A DNA stretch of 12,915 nucleotides from OMOG01 sp041485845 (GCA_041485845.1 JBGPKH010000207.1:1-12915), one strand, 5' to 3'. Shown: positions 1-7,605, numbered from the stretch's first letter. Numbers and translations are program-made. The notes: a model not told the origin generated them from the sequence alone.

Positions 1-571
1 GTGAAACCGATGGAATAGACTTCCATTCATCAGGCTCCCGGCAATCGAAGAGGGCAAGTTGAGTGTCGCCGTCTTCCTCAGCCGCGACCAGCTCGGCCTC
101 AGGCTGGAGACGGCCATCTGCCCGAATGTGCTGGAGATCCACGCCCATCCGCAACAATACCCGCCCCACCAGCAAGCGCCTGTGGCAACCCGTGGGATCT
201 TCTTCCGCGCATAATAGCGCCACCCTGAATCGATCCAGGCCGCTTTCCAGGCGGGAGACACCATCTCGAAACGACGCAGACGCTGCGACTCGATCGTAAA
301 GAACGTGCCCGTTCCGGTCGTAATACTCTTCACCCCGTGGACGGCCTCCCAGCTCGCGGCCCAGATAGACGTACTGGATGCCCGCACGTACCAGTTCGCG
401 TTTCAACGGCTCGAGGTCAAACTGGCTTGCAAACTTGGATTTCGGCACGGAACGCGTGTCCACGACGACTTCGATCCGAACCTGTCGAAGCAGATCGAGG
501 AATTTGGCTATCGGATGGTTCGAATGACCTATCGTAAAGGCGCGGCCGGCAGCGTTCGAAGCGTCATTCAT
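1..571 (-). CDS. DUF488 family protein (3' end cut by window edge)
   Basis: The reverse strand is open for 190 codons from an ATG at 571-569 to the left edge, with no stop yet seen. The product begins MNDASNAAGRAFTIGHSN. The DUF488 signature is clear: an N-terminal TIGHSN, then VVVDTRSVPKSKF (about residues 30-42), then YLGRELGGRPRG, and late in the domain LLCAEEDPTGCHRRLL, which carries the conserved Cys-His-Arg motif. DUF488 proteins are usually 150-200 residues, so nearly all of the protein should be present. The family is widespread and has no settled biochemical role; the conserved Asp/Arg and Cys/His residues suggest an active or nucleic-acid-related site, but this is unproven. The ATG is the only start after the in-frame stop upstream, and GAAGG at 582-586 lies 10 nt before it. 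It follows the 670-2556 gene on the same strand after 98 bp and has its own promoter candidate, so it may be transcribed independently. Confidence 0.88.
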   Translation of the reverse strand, partial: MNDASNAAGRAFTIGHSNHPIAKFLDLLRQVRIEVVVDTRSVPKSKFASQFDLEPLKRELVRAGIQYVYLGRELGGRPRGEEYYDRNGHVLYDRVAASASFRDGVSRLESGLDRFRVALLCAEEDPTGCHRRLLVGRVLLRMGVDLQHIRADGRLQPEAELVAAEEDGDTQLALFDCREPDEWKSIPSVS

Positions 572-581
572 TCGATATTCG

Positions 582-605
582 CCTTCTGTTCGTCAGTGTA
601 TCATA
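582..605 (-). promoter_or_regulatory. Candidate -10 box and ribosome binding site of the DUF488 gene
   Basis: Reading the minus strand, TATGAT (positions 605-600, five of six matches to TATAAT) lies about 29 bases ahead of the DUF488 ATG, and GAAGG (586-582) sits 10 nt ahead of it. No convincing -35 box is seen at the right distance; the nearest upstream sequence is TTGCGG with a 15-nt spacer. A start site near 593 would give a short leader of about 20 nt. This would let the gene be expressed apart from the exported-protein genes upstream. Confidence 0.35.
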
Positions 606-669
606 TGCCGGTCTCCGCCGCCGCAACGAAAAAGATGATCCCACCAGACGTTCCCGCAAGATCGGCCCC

Positions 670-2556
670 TCACTGAATCGCAATCGTCACCGCATTCGAC
701 GTCACACCCTGCACCGTGACCGCCACGCTCACCGTCCCGCTCCCCGCCAGGCTCCGCGGAATCTGCACGTTGATCTGATCCAGCCCGGTGTACCCGCCTT
801 GCTCCCCCGCATACAACGCCGGCACGCTCTGGCCTGCGATCTGCGCGCTGACCGCGGACAGCGATGTCACATGCCGGATGCCGGTGCCAAAAAACTCCAC
901 CACCACTGTATCGCCCGCCGCGCCCACGGCGATCGGCTGCGCGACGCAACTCCCCGCAGCGCTGCCACAACTGAACGCGGGCTGGCTCGATTGCGTCCCA
1001 TCGGCGTGCGCCGTAATCGCGATGGCCGCGGCCGCGCCCTTGCCATCGGCATTTGCCGTGTACAGACCCGGCGCCACCGCGGCCACCAGCACGATGCCCG
1101 AGGTCAGCGTACCGTCGCCGCTCTTTACGGTGATCGTCGCCGGACCCGGCTTCACCCCGGACGGCGCCAGGTAGTTCACCTGCTGCGGCGATACCGAATA
1201 GAGCGGCACGTCGTACGCAGCATTCGAGCTGTCCACCAGCGTCATCGTCGTCCCGCCCAGCGTGCTCGGGAAGGTGGCCGACAGCGTCACAGCGCTCGAC
1301 GTCGCCAGCTTCGCCCCAAATGCGCTCACCAGCTCATCGGGAGCCACGGTCGCATCGGCATTCGCGCCAAAAACGCTCGCCACCGTGGCGTAGCTGGCGC
1401 TCGAAAGACTGGTGGCCACCGGGACGCCAAACTGCTTGCTCCACGTCTGGTAGGCGTTCGCCGTCGCGGTGAGCTTGCCCTGCCGCACCGCGTCGAGCAC
1501 CGCGGCATTATACCCGGAGTCGCCGGGCTTGTTGTGGCCCGTAGTCCCCAGCGCGAAGAACGTCTCCGTCGTGAAAGCCGTCACCGCCTCCATCCCGTAG
1601 AAGGACGCGAACATCGACATGGCCTGTATCCAGTTGGCGTCCATGCCCGCGAAATCCGCATCGCACGGTCCCACGATCGCCAGGTCGTCCAACGACGACG
1701 TCAGATAGCCGAACGAGTTGAATGCGCCCGGAGGCAGCGGGTTGGAAAGAAAGTGCGGCGCCCATGTCTCTTCGATGTAGACACCCTTGTTGTTGGCGCG
1801 TGCGAAGTTCGCCCAAAACACGTAGTCGGGGAAACTGTCCACGTTGTAGATGTCCATCGTCATGAAATCCAGCGCGGAAATCCTCACGAAATCCATCCAG
1901 TACGCGTTTTCCTGGTTGCTGAGCAACGGCAGCGCGCCGTGCAGGTACCCCCCGGCTCCCACCCTCGTGCGCGGCGAGGCAGCTTTGATGAGAGGCGCCG
2001 CCGCCAGGATGAAGTTGTGCCAGGCCGCAATATTCGGAAGCAGTCCCATTCGTCCGTCCTCCGTGGTGGCGTCGTGGACGATCGCGAAATTGTCCGGCTG
2101 GTAGCGCGCCGCCAGTTGTGGATACGCCGCCAGAGCCGCACTCTGAAACTGCTGGAACGTGGGCCGTCCGCCGAATTCGCCGGAAACGATCTCCGGATTG
2201 ATCGCCAGCCGCAGACCCAACTGCCGGATGTGCTGTACCAGCGCGTCGTACTTGGCCATCACGTTGGGATCCGAGAGGGAAGTCACCCCGGGATTGAACT
2301 CGATCCGCTGCGCGCCCGCCTGCTTCAGCCCGTCAACATAATTCAGCAACGCGTCGAGCGGCGCGTTGGCGATCGCCGACCCCTGAGCAAACACCAGGTT
2401 CGCGCCAAAAACCACGGGCCGCGTCGGCGTACCCAACGTGCTGATCAATCCCCGGATCTGGTTGTTCGCCTGCGAGATGAACTGGGCCTCTGCCAGCGAC
2501 TGCGCGGCCGCGGGCGTGGTCCACACAATCAGCAGAACAGTTGTCCTCAAGACCAC
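670..2556 (-). CDS. Secreted TIM-barrel-like protein with TIGR03437 (Solibacter-type) C-terminal domain
   Basis: The 628-residue product starts with a short Sec signal peptide (MVLRTTVLLIVWTTPAAAQ, cleavage near residue 19). Residues 45-335 alternate strand-like and helix-like segments as in a glycosidase (beta/alpha) barrel: VVFGANLVF, RIEFNPG, LRLAINPEI, FMTMDIYNVD, GVYIEETW. Glu122 (NPEI) and Glu262/Glu263 (YIEETW), each at the end of a predicted strand, are the best candidates for catalytic carboxylates. Residues from about 385 to 628 match the TIGR03437 tail, seen as PLYSVSPQQVNYLAPSGV, APGLYTANADGKG, VVEFFGTGIRHV and GLDQINVQIPRSLAG. That tail is abundant in Solibacter-type acidobacteria on secreted proteins; its role (surface display or adhesion) is not settled. 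The start is GTG at 2556, with GAGG about 11 nt upstream, and it overlaps the stop of the previous gene by 10 bp, so coupled translation is likely. No glycoside hydrolase family can be assigned by eye; a galactanase- or cellulase-like activity is only a guess. Confidence 0.85.
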   Translation of the reverse strand: MVLRTTVLLIVWTTPAAAQSLAEAQFISQANNQIRGLISTLGTPTRPVVFGANLVFAQGSAIANAPLDALLNYVDGLKQAGAQRIEFNPGVTSLSDPNVMAKYDALVQHIRQLGLRLAINPEIVSGEFGGRPTFQQFQSAALAAYPQLAARYQPDNFAIVHDATTEDGRMGLLPNIAAWHNFILAAAPLIKAASPRTRVGAGGYLHGALPLLSNQENAYWMDFVRISALDFMTMDIYNVDSFPDYVFWANFARANNKGVYIEETWAPHFLSNPLPPGAFNSFGYLTSSLDDLAIVGPCDADFAGMDANWIQAMSMFASFYGMEAVTAFTTETFFALGTTGHNKPGDSGYNAAVLDAVRQGKLTATANAYQTWSKQFGVPVATSLSSASYATVASVFGANADATVAPDELVSAFGAKLATSSAVTLSATFPSTLGGTTMTLVDSSNAAYDVPLYSVSPQQVNYLAPSGVKPGPATITVKSGDGTLTSGIVLVAAVAPGLYTANADGKGAAAAIAITAHADGTQSSQPAFSCGSAAGSCVAQPIAVGAAGDTVVVEFFGTGIRHVTSLSAVSAQIAGQSVPALYAGEQGGYTGLDQINVQIPRSLAGSGTVSVAVTVQGVTSNAVTIAIQ

Positions 2557-4838
2557 TGTCCCACTACCTCAAACCGCCGCTCGCTCCCCGTCGCAATGAC
2601 CACCGTGTCGTTCCGCAGACTCGCCGCCCGGCCATTCACTGTCGCGCTCTTCACCGCCCGGTCCGCCGGCATGCGGAACTTCACGTGCATCTCCTTAGGC
2701 GCCCCCGGCCGCGCCAGTTCCACCGTCGCCGTTACGCTCTTCGCCGTGCTCCGCATCTTGAAATTCACGCGACCCCACCGCGTAGGCGCCTGGTCGATCC
2801 GGATCTCCTTTCCCGACCCCACCCACTCGCGCGGAAGGCCCTTGCCCAGGTACAGCCGGTCCCCATCGGAATCCTCCAACGCCAGCATCCAGCGCACCAG
2901 CAGCGGAATCGTCTGCTGCGCGGGAATGCAAAACGTCGCCGTGCCCCCCGTGATCCCCGCGACCTCGCCTGCGGTCCAACTCCCCGGCGTGTGGTCGTGG
3001 TACCGATGCGAGTAGAGGAACAACAGGTACTCCTCGACGCGATCCAGCCGCAGCAGCATCTGCGCGTAGCCGTACGTAATGAAGCCGAGGATTGCCCGGC
3101 CGTTCGGATTCGGCCGTCCCACGTTCGCCACCACGCCCAACGTCGTGCCGCCGTACGCCCGCATACAGTCCACTACAACATTCGCGAGCTTCGCCGGCAG
3201 CACGTCCGCCTGCAACAGCTCTGCATACGGACGATGCGGCCACTGCTGCGGGCTCGGCCGCTCCTGCGCCATCGACTCGCGGAACGTCAGCTTCGCGCCC
3301 GGCAGCGGACCCACATACGGCGGATTCATGTCGCTGCGCACGTTCTTCTCGATGCTTCTCACCGTCGCACCCTGGAGCGCCTTGCTGCGCTTCAGCCAGT
3401 CCTGCGATTTCGTCCGGTTGATGCCCTGCCACACCGCGGCAATGTCCTTGAGCCCTCGCGCGGCAAATGCGCTGTTGGCGAAATACGGCTGCCACCACGT
3501 CGCCGGCTCCGCCGCCAGGCACGCGTCCGACTCGCTCCAGCCATGGATCAACCCATGCCCCGGATGGTCCTCCGGCAGCCGCAGACTTTCGTCGTGCATC
3601 GCCCCGAGCATGGCGGCAGTCGCCTCGATCTTGCCCCGGTGCTTCAGCAGCAGCGCCGAATCCCGGGTGTAGTTGTAATACCGCGCGAGCAGTGAAAGCG
3701 TCAGCCCGAACTGCGCGGTCTCCGGTCCGCGCATGTTGATCATGCCCTTCGCGTCCGTAAAGTCCGTGAGGTAGTTGTCGATGATCAGCCGCGAGGCCTC
3801 GAACCGTCCCCACTCCAGGTTGGTATACACCGCGCTTGTGAAAATGTCCTGGAAGCCGTCGTACTCCGGGCCGTAGTAATCGCGATCCACCGCGCCGTAC
3901 TTGGGGTACACGCCGCCCGGCCGCACCATAATCTCTTTCGCCAAAGCATGCTTCGCCATGTCCACCCAATCGTTCTGCGGAAACGACGCCGGGACGACAT
4001 CGTGCAACAGCCGGTCCCAGTAATTCGCGAACACCAGCAATGCGCGATAGAATTCCTCCGGCTTCGGATCCTGCCGGGCCGGCGGGTACGCCGGGTAGCT
4101 GTACCCGTAGACCACCTTCGTGATCTTCCCGTTTTCCACGCGTGCCGTGCGGTGCCACGTCTGCACGATAAAGCGATCGCGCGCCTCCACGTCGCCGAAG
4201 ATGATCATCTCGATATAGGCCGTCTCCGACACCGGCGCCACCTTTCGCACCGCCGGCATCCATCCGCCGAGCATGCCTTCGTATCGCTTCTGCGCGATCC
4301 CCGGCGTGCGCAGTTCCGGAAAATACTGCGCCGGATGGTACGTGCGCGTATTGCCGCCCGGAAAGACGGGCATCGTGTCAGAGCATTCCTTGGTTCCCAC
4401 AAACGCATTCCACCGGACAGCCCCGCCGCCAAACCCCGCCGCGGGAGTTGCCGATCCCAATGGTGGCGCGGCGGACCGCACCCGCTCCGGATCGGGGTCG
4501 CCGTGTTCCAGAAGCTTGTCCGCCAGAAGATCGGGGCCGGCGGTCCCGATGTCGCCGATCTTGAGTCCCAGATATGGAGGATTGGCCTCCGCGAACGTCG
4601 CCTCCGCGCTCTTCGCGAGTACCCGGCCGGCGCGGCCCGGCGACTCAAACGTGATCGGGCCCTCGCGCCTGCTCAGGTCTTCGTAGACTTTCCAGGTTGC
4701 CGCGTCGAGTTGGAACTCGCAAAGCAGCGTATGACCCTCGGTATCCGCCTCTCCAACCTCCGCGGCATCCACAGGCAACCCGGCCTGCGCCACGGCGCTC
4801 GTCACCGCGAGACTCTGCAGAAAACGTCGGCGCTCCAT
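2547..4838 (-). CDS. Tat-type exported protein, probable six-hairpin (alpha/alpha)-barrel carbohydrate enzyme
   Basis: The product has 763 residues. It begins MERRRFLQSLAVTSAVAQAG, a twin-arginine-like signal (RRRFLQS followed by a weak hydrophobic, Ala-rich stretch), so a folded protein exported by Tat is likely. Residues about 260-655 are helix-rich with paired aromatic motifs, including EWGRFEASRLIIDNYLTDF, GPETAQFGLTLSLLARYYNY, GHGLIHGWSESDACL and TWWQPYFANSAFAARGLKD, as in six-hairpin glycosidases. Residues 660-763 look like the beta-sandwich that closes many such enzymes (LYLGKGLPREWVGSG, then strand-rich sequence). Asp and Glu residues in GWSESDA (433-439) are candidate active-site acids. 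The gene is the first of a two-gene minus-strand unit and diverges from the GH127 gene, which supports a role in glycan breakdown, but the family and substrate are not recognised. I chose ATG 4838 because it produces the signal peptide; the frame stays open far upstream, but that stretch is antisense to GH127. The ribosome binding site is weak (AGG close to the ATG). Confidence 0.8.
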   Translation of the reverse strand: MERRRFLQSLAVTSAVAQAGLPVDAAEVGEADTEGHTLLCEFQLDAATWKVYEDLSRREGPITFESPGRAGRVLAKSAEATFAEANPPYLGLKIGDIGTAGPDLLADKLLEHGDPDPERVRSAAPPLGSATPAAGFGGGAVRWNAFVGTKECSDTMPVFPGGNTRTYHPAQYFPELRTPGIAQKRYEGMLGGWMPAVRKVAPVSETAYIEMIIFGDVEARDRFIVQTWHRTARVENGKITKVVYGYSYPAYPPARQDPKPEEFYRALLVFANYWDRLLHDVVPASFPQNDWVDMAKHALAKEIMVRPGGVYPKYGAVDRDYYGPEYDGFQDIFTSAVYTNLEWGRFEASRLIIDNYLTDFTDAKGMINMRGPETAQFGLTLSLLARYYNYTRDSALLLKHRGKIEATAAMLGAMHDESLRLPEDHPGHGLIHGWSESDACLAAEPATWWQPYFANSAFAARGLKDIAAVWQGINRTKSQDWLKRSKALQGATVRSIEKNVRSDMNPPYVGPLPGAKLTFRESMAQERPSPQQWPHRPYAELLQADVLPAKLANVVVDCMRAYGGTTLGVVANVGRPNPNGRAILGFITYGYAQMLLRLDRVEEYLLFLYSHRYHDHTPGSWTAGEVAGITGGTATFCIPAQQTIPLLVRWMLALEDSDGDRLYLGKGLPREWVGSGKEIRIDQAPTRWGRVNFKMRSTAKSVTATVELARPGAPKEMHVKFRMPADRAVKSATVNGRAASLRNDTVVIATGSERRFEVVGQWS

Positions 4839-4865
4839 GGCACCTACGATACAATAAGGAGCACC
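4839..4865. promoter_or_regulatory. 27-bp divergent intergenic region with GH127 ribosome binding site
   Basis: Only 27 bases separate the ATG codons of the two divergent genes. On the plus strand TACAAT (4850-4855) is a good -10 match, and AAGGAG (4856-4861) is a strong Shine-Dalgarno sequence 4 nt ahead of the GH127 ATG. The two are adjacent, so if this -10 box were used the RNA would start at or next to the ATG and the Shine-Dalgarno sequence would be wasted. The functional GH127 promoter is therefore more likely inside the first codons of the minus-strand gene. Equally, the promoter of the minus-strand gene must lie within the start of GH127. No clear -35 box was seen on either strand. 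Confidence 0.5.
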
Positions 4866-7307
4866 ATGAAAGCGATTGCAGCCCTTGCCGGCGTGTCCCT
4901 GTTTTGGCCCTGCCTGCCATCCCATGCGCAACCCCAGCGCGACTACCCCGTGAAGCCTGTCCCCTTCACCGCCGTCCACGTCAACGATGTCTTCTGGGCG
5001 CCGCGCATCGAGACCAACCGCACCGTGACCATCCCCTTCGCCTTCCAGAAGGACGAGGAGACCGGCCGCGTCGACAACTTCATCCGCGCCGCCAAGGCGC
5101 TTCGCGGCGAGCCCTTCGAGAATCACCGCCCGCCCGGATATCCCTTCGACGACACCGATGTCTACAAGGTGATCGAAGGCGCCTCCTACACCCTCAGTGT
5201 TCATCCCGACCCTAAGCTCGAAGCTTATGTCGACGGCCTCATCGAAAAAATCGCGGCCGCGCAGGAGAAGGACGGCTATCTCTACACCGCGCGCACCATC
5301 GACCCCCTGAACCCGCATCGCTGGGCAGGCGCGCAGCGTTGGGTGCTCGAAGGCGTGAACAGCCACGAGCTGTACAACCTCGGCCACCTCTACGAAGCCG
5401 CCGTGGCCCACTACCAGGCCACCGGCAAGCGCAACCTGCTCGACATCGCCATCCGCACGGCGAACCTGCTCGATCAGACCTTCGGCCCCGGCAAGCAGTC
5501 CATCTGGCCCGGACACCAGATCGTTGAAATGGGTCTCGCCAAGCTTTACCGAGCCACCGGCGACGCGCGTTACCTCAATCTCGCGAAGTTCATGCTCGAT
5601 GCGCGCGGTCCCGACAGCAAAGAGCAAGGGGCGGGGAATCGCTACGTGCAGGCGCACCAGAGAGTCGTCGACCAGACCGACGCCGTGGCCGGCGGGCACG
5701 CCGTGCGCGCTATGTACATGTACTCGGGCATGGCCGACGTCGCGGCGCTCACCGGCGACATGGCGTACGTCACCGCGCTCGACAGGATCTGGGACAACGT
5801 CGCCGGCAGGAAACTCCACGTCACCGGCGGTGTCGGTGCGCGCGCCGCCGGCGAAGCCTTCGGCAACGATTACGAGCTGCCCAACATGAGCGCCTACAAC
5901 GAGACCTGCGCCGCCGTGGGCAACGACTACTGGAACCATCGCCTATTTCTCCTCCACGCCGATTCGAAATACATCGACGTGATGGAGCGCTCGCTCTACA
6001 ACGGCCTGATCTCCGGCGTCTCGCTCGACGGCAAAACGTTCTTCTACCAGAACCCGCTCGAAGCCACCGGCATGGCGGGCAAAGACCAGCGCAGCCCGTG
6101 GTTCGGCGTCGCCTGCTGCCCCGGCAACATCACGCGCTTTATGGCATCGGTGCCCGGCTACGTCTACGCGCAGCGTGGCGACGCGCTCTGGGTCAACCTC
6201 TTCGTCGGCAGCACCGCCGATATCAAGATGGATAACGGCCGCACGGTGAAGATGGTCCAGGAGACGCGCTACCCGTGGGACGGCAGCGTCAGGATGACCG
6301 TGAACCCCGACCAGGCCGCGCCGATGACCATCCACGTGCGCATCCCCGGCTGGGCGCGCAACCAACCGATTTCGAGCGACCTCTACCGCTTCGCCGACAA
6401 GAACACCGACGCTGTCGTCCTCAAGGTCAACGGCAAGACGGTCCCCGTGAAGCTGGACAAGGGCTACGTGAGCCTCAACCAAACGTGGAAAAGAGGCGAC
6501 CTCATCGAGCTGAATATGCCGATGCCCATCCGCCGTGTGGCTGCCAACGAACAGGTCGCCGCCGACCGCGGCCGTGTGGCCATCGAGCGCGGCCCCATCG
6601 TCTACGCCGCCGAGTGGGTGGACAACCCCAACGGCAAAGTCCGCAACCTCATGCTCCCCGATTCCGCCCGCCTCACCGCGGAGTTTAAGCCCGACCTGCT
6701 GAAGGGCGTCACGGTCGTGAAGGGCAGGGCAGTCGCGCTGGCGTACGACGCGCAGGGCAAAGTCGGCAGGACCGCGCAGGACTTCACCGCGATCCCCTAT
6801 TATGCGTGGGCCAACCGCGGCAAAGGCCAGATGATCGTCTGGCTGCCCAACACCGAGACCGACGCCAGGCCGGCCGCCTACCCGACCGTCACCACCACGG
6901 CGAAGCTCACCGTATCGGGCAAGCCGCAGCACAATCCCGAAGCCATCCGTGACGGCGAGATCCCCACCGCGTCCAACGACCACAGCTCCTACTTCGACTG
7001 GTATCCGGCGCGCGGCGAAAAGGAATGGGTGCAGTACGATTTCGAGAAGGCGGCTATCGTCTCCGAATGCGAGCTCTACTGGTTCGACGACGCCGGCCAG
7101 GGCAGCGTCCGCGTGCCCGCCTCGTGGAGCATCTTGTATAAGGATAGAAACACTTGGAAGCCGATCGAGACCACCGGCGCCTACGCGGTCGAAAGGAACC
7201 GCTTCAACAAAGTCACTTTCAAACCAGTGACCACCACCGCTCTGCGCGTGGAAGTGACCGCGCAGCAAAACGTCTCCGTGGGTATCCAGAAATGGACCGT
7301 CCGGTAA
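4866..7307 (+). CDS. Secreted GH127 (DUF1680) beta-L-arabinofuranosidase with discoidin/CBM32-like C-terminal module
   Basis: The product has 813 residues. A Sec signal peptide (MKAIAALAGVSLFWPCLPSHA, cleavage after residue 21) precedes the catalytic domain. GH127 enzymes release L-arabinofuranose from beta-linked arabinooligosaccharides, as on hydroxyproline-rich plant glycoproteins, using a zinc-bound cysteine nucleophile. The key residues of the Bifidobacterium enzyme HypBA1 are present: Glu330 in GEAFGNDYELPN (acid/base), Glu346 and Cys348 in YNETCA, and Cys417-Cys418 in VACCPGN (zinc ligands, with Cys417 as nucleophile). The spacing Glu-16-Glu-2-Cys equals that of HypBA1. An all-beta segment follows the barrel at about 430-680. 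The last 130 residues (DGEIPTASNDHSSYFDW, WVQYDFEKAAIVSECELYW, PASWSILYK, ALRVEVTAQ) resemble an F5/8-type C (CBM32) sugar-binding module. Expression may be tied to the divergent minus-strand pair. The hairpin at 7310-7328 could end its message. Other members of the DUF1680 clan (GH137, GH142, GH146) have related folds, so the linkage cleaved is less certain than the family. Confidence 0.93.
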   Translation: MKAIAALAGVSLFWPCLPSHAQPQRDYPVKPVPFTAVHVNDVFWAPRIETNRTVTIPFAFQKDEETGRVDNFIRAAKALRGEPFENHRPPGYPFDDTDVYKVIEGASYTLSVHPDPKLEAYVDGLIEKIAAAQEKDGYLYTARTIDPLNPHRWAGAQRWVLEGVNSHELYNLGHLYEAAVAHYQATGKRNLLDIAIRTANLLDQTFGPGKQSIWPGHQIVEMGLAKLYRATGDARYLNLAKFMLDARGPDSKEQGAGNRYVQAHQRVVDQTDAVAGGHAVRAMYMYSGMADVAALTGDMAYVTALDRIWDNVAGRKLHVTGGVGARAAGEAFGNDYELPNMSAYNETCAAVGNDYWNHRLFLLHADSKYIDVMERSLYNGLISGVSLDGKTFFYQNPLEATGMAGKDQRSPWFGVACCPGNITRFMASVPGYVYAQRGDALWVNLFVGSTADIKMDNGRTVKMVQETRYPWDGSVRMTVNPDQAAPMTIHVRIPGWARNQPISSDLYRFADKNTDAVVLKVNGKTVPVKLDKGYVSLNQTWKRGDLIELNMPMPIRRVAANEQVAADRGRVAIERGPIVYAAEWVDNPNGKVRNLMLPDSARLTAEFKPDLLKGVTVVKGRAVALAYDAQGKVGRTAQDFTAIPYYAWANRGKGQMIVWLPNTETDARPAAYPTVTTTAKLTVSGKPQHNPEAIRDGEIPTASNDHSSYFDWYPARGEKEWVQYDFEKAAIVSECELYWFDDAGQGSVRVPASWSILYKDRNTWKPIETTGAYAVERNRFNKVTFKPVTTTALRVEVTAQQNVSVGIQKWTVR

Positions 7308-7309
7308 CA

Positions 7310-7328
7310 CCGGCGGTCTTGCCGCCGG
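7310..7328 (+). terminator. Hairpin directly after the GH127 stop
   Basis: CCGGCGG (7310-7316) and CCGCCGG (7322-7328) form a perfect 7-bp GC stem around TCTTG, starting 3 bases after the TAA. No U-tract follows (CTCACAAACC comes next), so this may be a message-stabilising hairpin or a non-canonical terminator. Confidence 0.45.
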
Positions 7329-7331
7329 CTC

Positions 7332-7410
7332 ACAAACCTGGCCCCCGCCCACTGGGCCGCGGCCCCCAATCCCCGGGCCACCGGTCCCCAGTCAGCAGTC
7401 CCCACCTAGT
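7332..7410. repeat. Degenerate GC-rich repeat, left flank of the inserted element
   Basis: The stretch is built from the same GGCCC, CCCCAGTCAGCAGTCCCC and ACCTAG words as the 49-bp tandem units further right. Its end at 7387-7410 is nearly identical to the end of those units (CAGTCAGCAGTCCCCACCTAG). It appears to be an older, partly degraded member of the same array, now separated from the others by the element at 7415-7601. Nothing coding was seen. Confidence 0.7.
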
Positions 7411-7414
7411 CTAG

Positions 7415-7601
7415 TGTAGTGTCCACGAAATAACTGGCCCATTCATTTTTTGGCTTTTCGCGTCGTTGGTGAGGTGCAACCGGGGAGGATCTCTTCCTGA
7501 GTCTGCCGGAATCCGGATAGCTTTGTGACGATGGACTCTAAATCACAACTCAAGGATAATCGAAGCAGGTTAAATAGTCCAGTTATTTGTTGGACACTAC
7601 A
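7415..7601. mobile_element. MITE-like element, 187 bp, with 23-bp inverted ends and CTAG flanks
   Basis: The left end (7415-7437) begins TGTAGTGTCCA and closes ATAACTGG. The right end (7579-7601), read on the minus strand, is the same at 21 of 23 positions, the two mismatches lying at positions 12-13. Both ends touch a CTAG (7411-7414 and 7602-7605), which looks like a target duplication. The interior has no transposase and is visibly less GC-rich than the repeats around it. It sits inside the GC-rich repeat block, interrupting the ACCTAG/TGGCCCGCG junction seen intact at 7647-7663 and 7696-7712. Ends beginning TGT and a CTAG target recall IS481-type elements, which are known to insert at NCTAGN; this assignment is inference. 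It would need a full-length partner elsewhere in the genome to move. Confidence 0.75.
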
Positions 7602-7605
7602 CTAG

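Noticed and set aside
620..669. Terminator between the TIGR03437 gene and DUF488
   Set aside because: A T-run is present on the minus strand, but the only stem before it is a 4-bp GATC pairing, too weak to support.
305..676. Plus-strand frame of 123 codons at the left
   Set aside because: It lies antisense to DUF488, whose conserved motifs are unmistakable on the minus strand.
799..3015. Long plus-strand frame of 738 codons
   Set aside because: It is antisense to the two exported-protein genes, very rich in Arg, His and Pro, and shows no domain; typical shadow of high-GC coding sequence.
3948..4865. Upstream extension of the GH127 frame
   Set aside because: The frame is open to 3948 but the extra 306 residues are Arg/His-rich and antisense to the Tat-type gene. 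The ATG at 4866 has a strong ribosome binding site and begins a signal peptide.
4839..5939. Upstream extension of the minus-strand Tat-type gene
   Set aside because: Open by chance antisense to GH127; the extension is Val/Gly/Asp-rich without domain features, and the internal ATG gives an intact twin-arginine leader.
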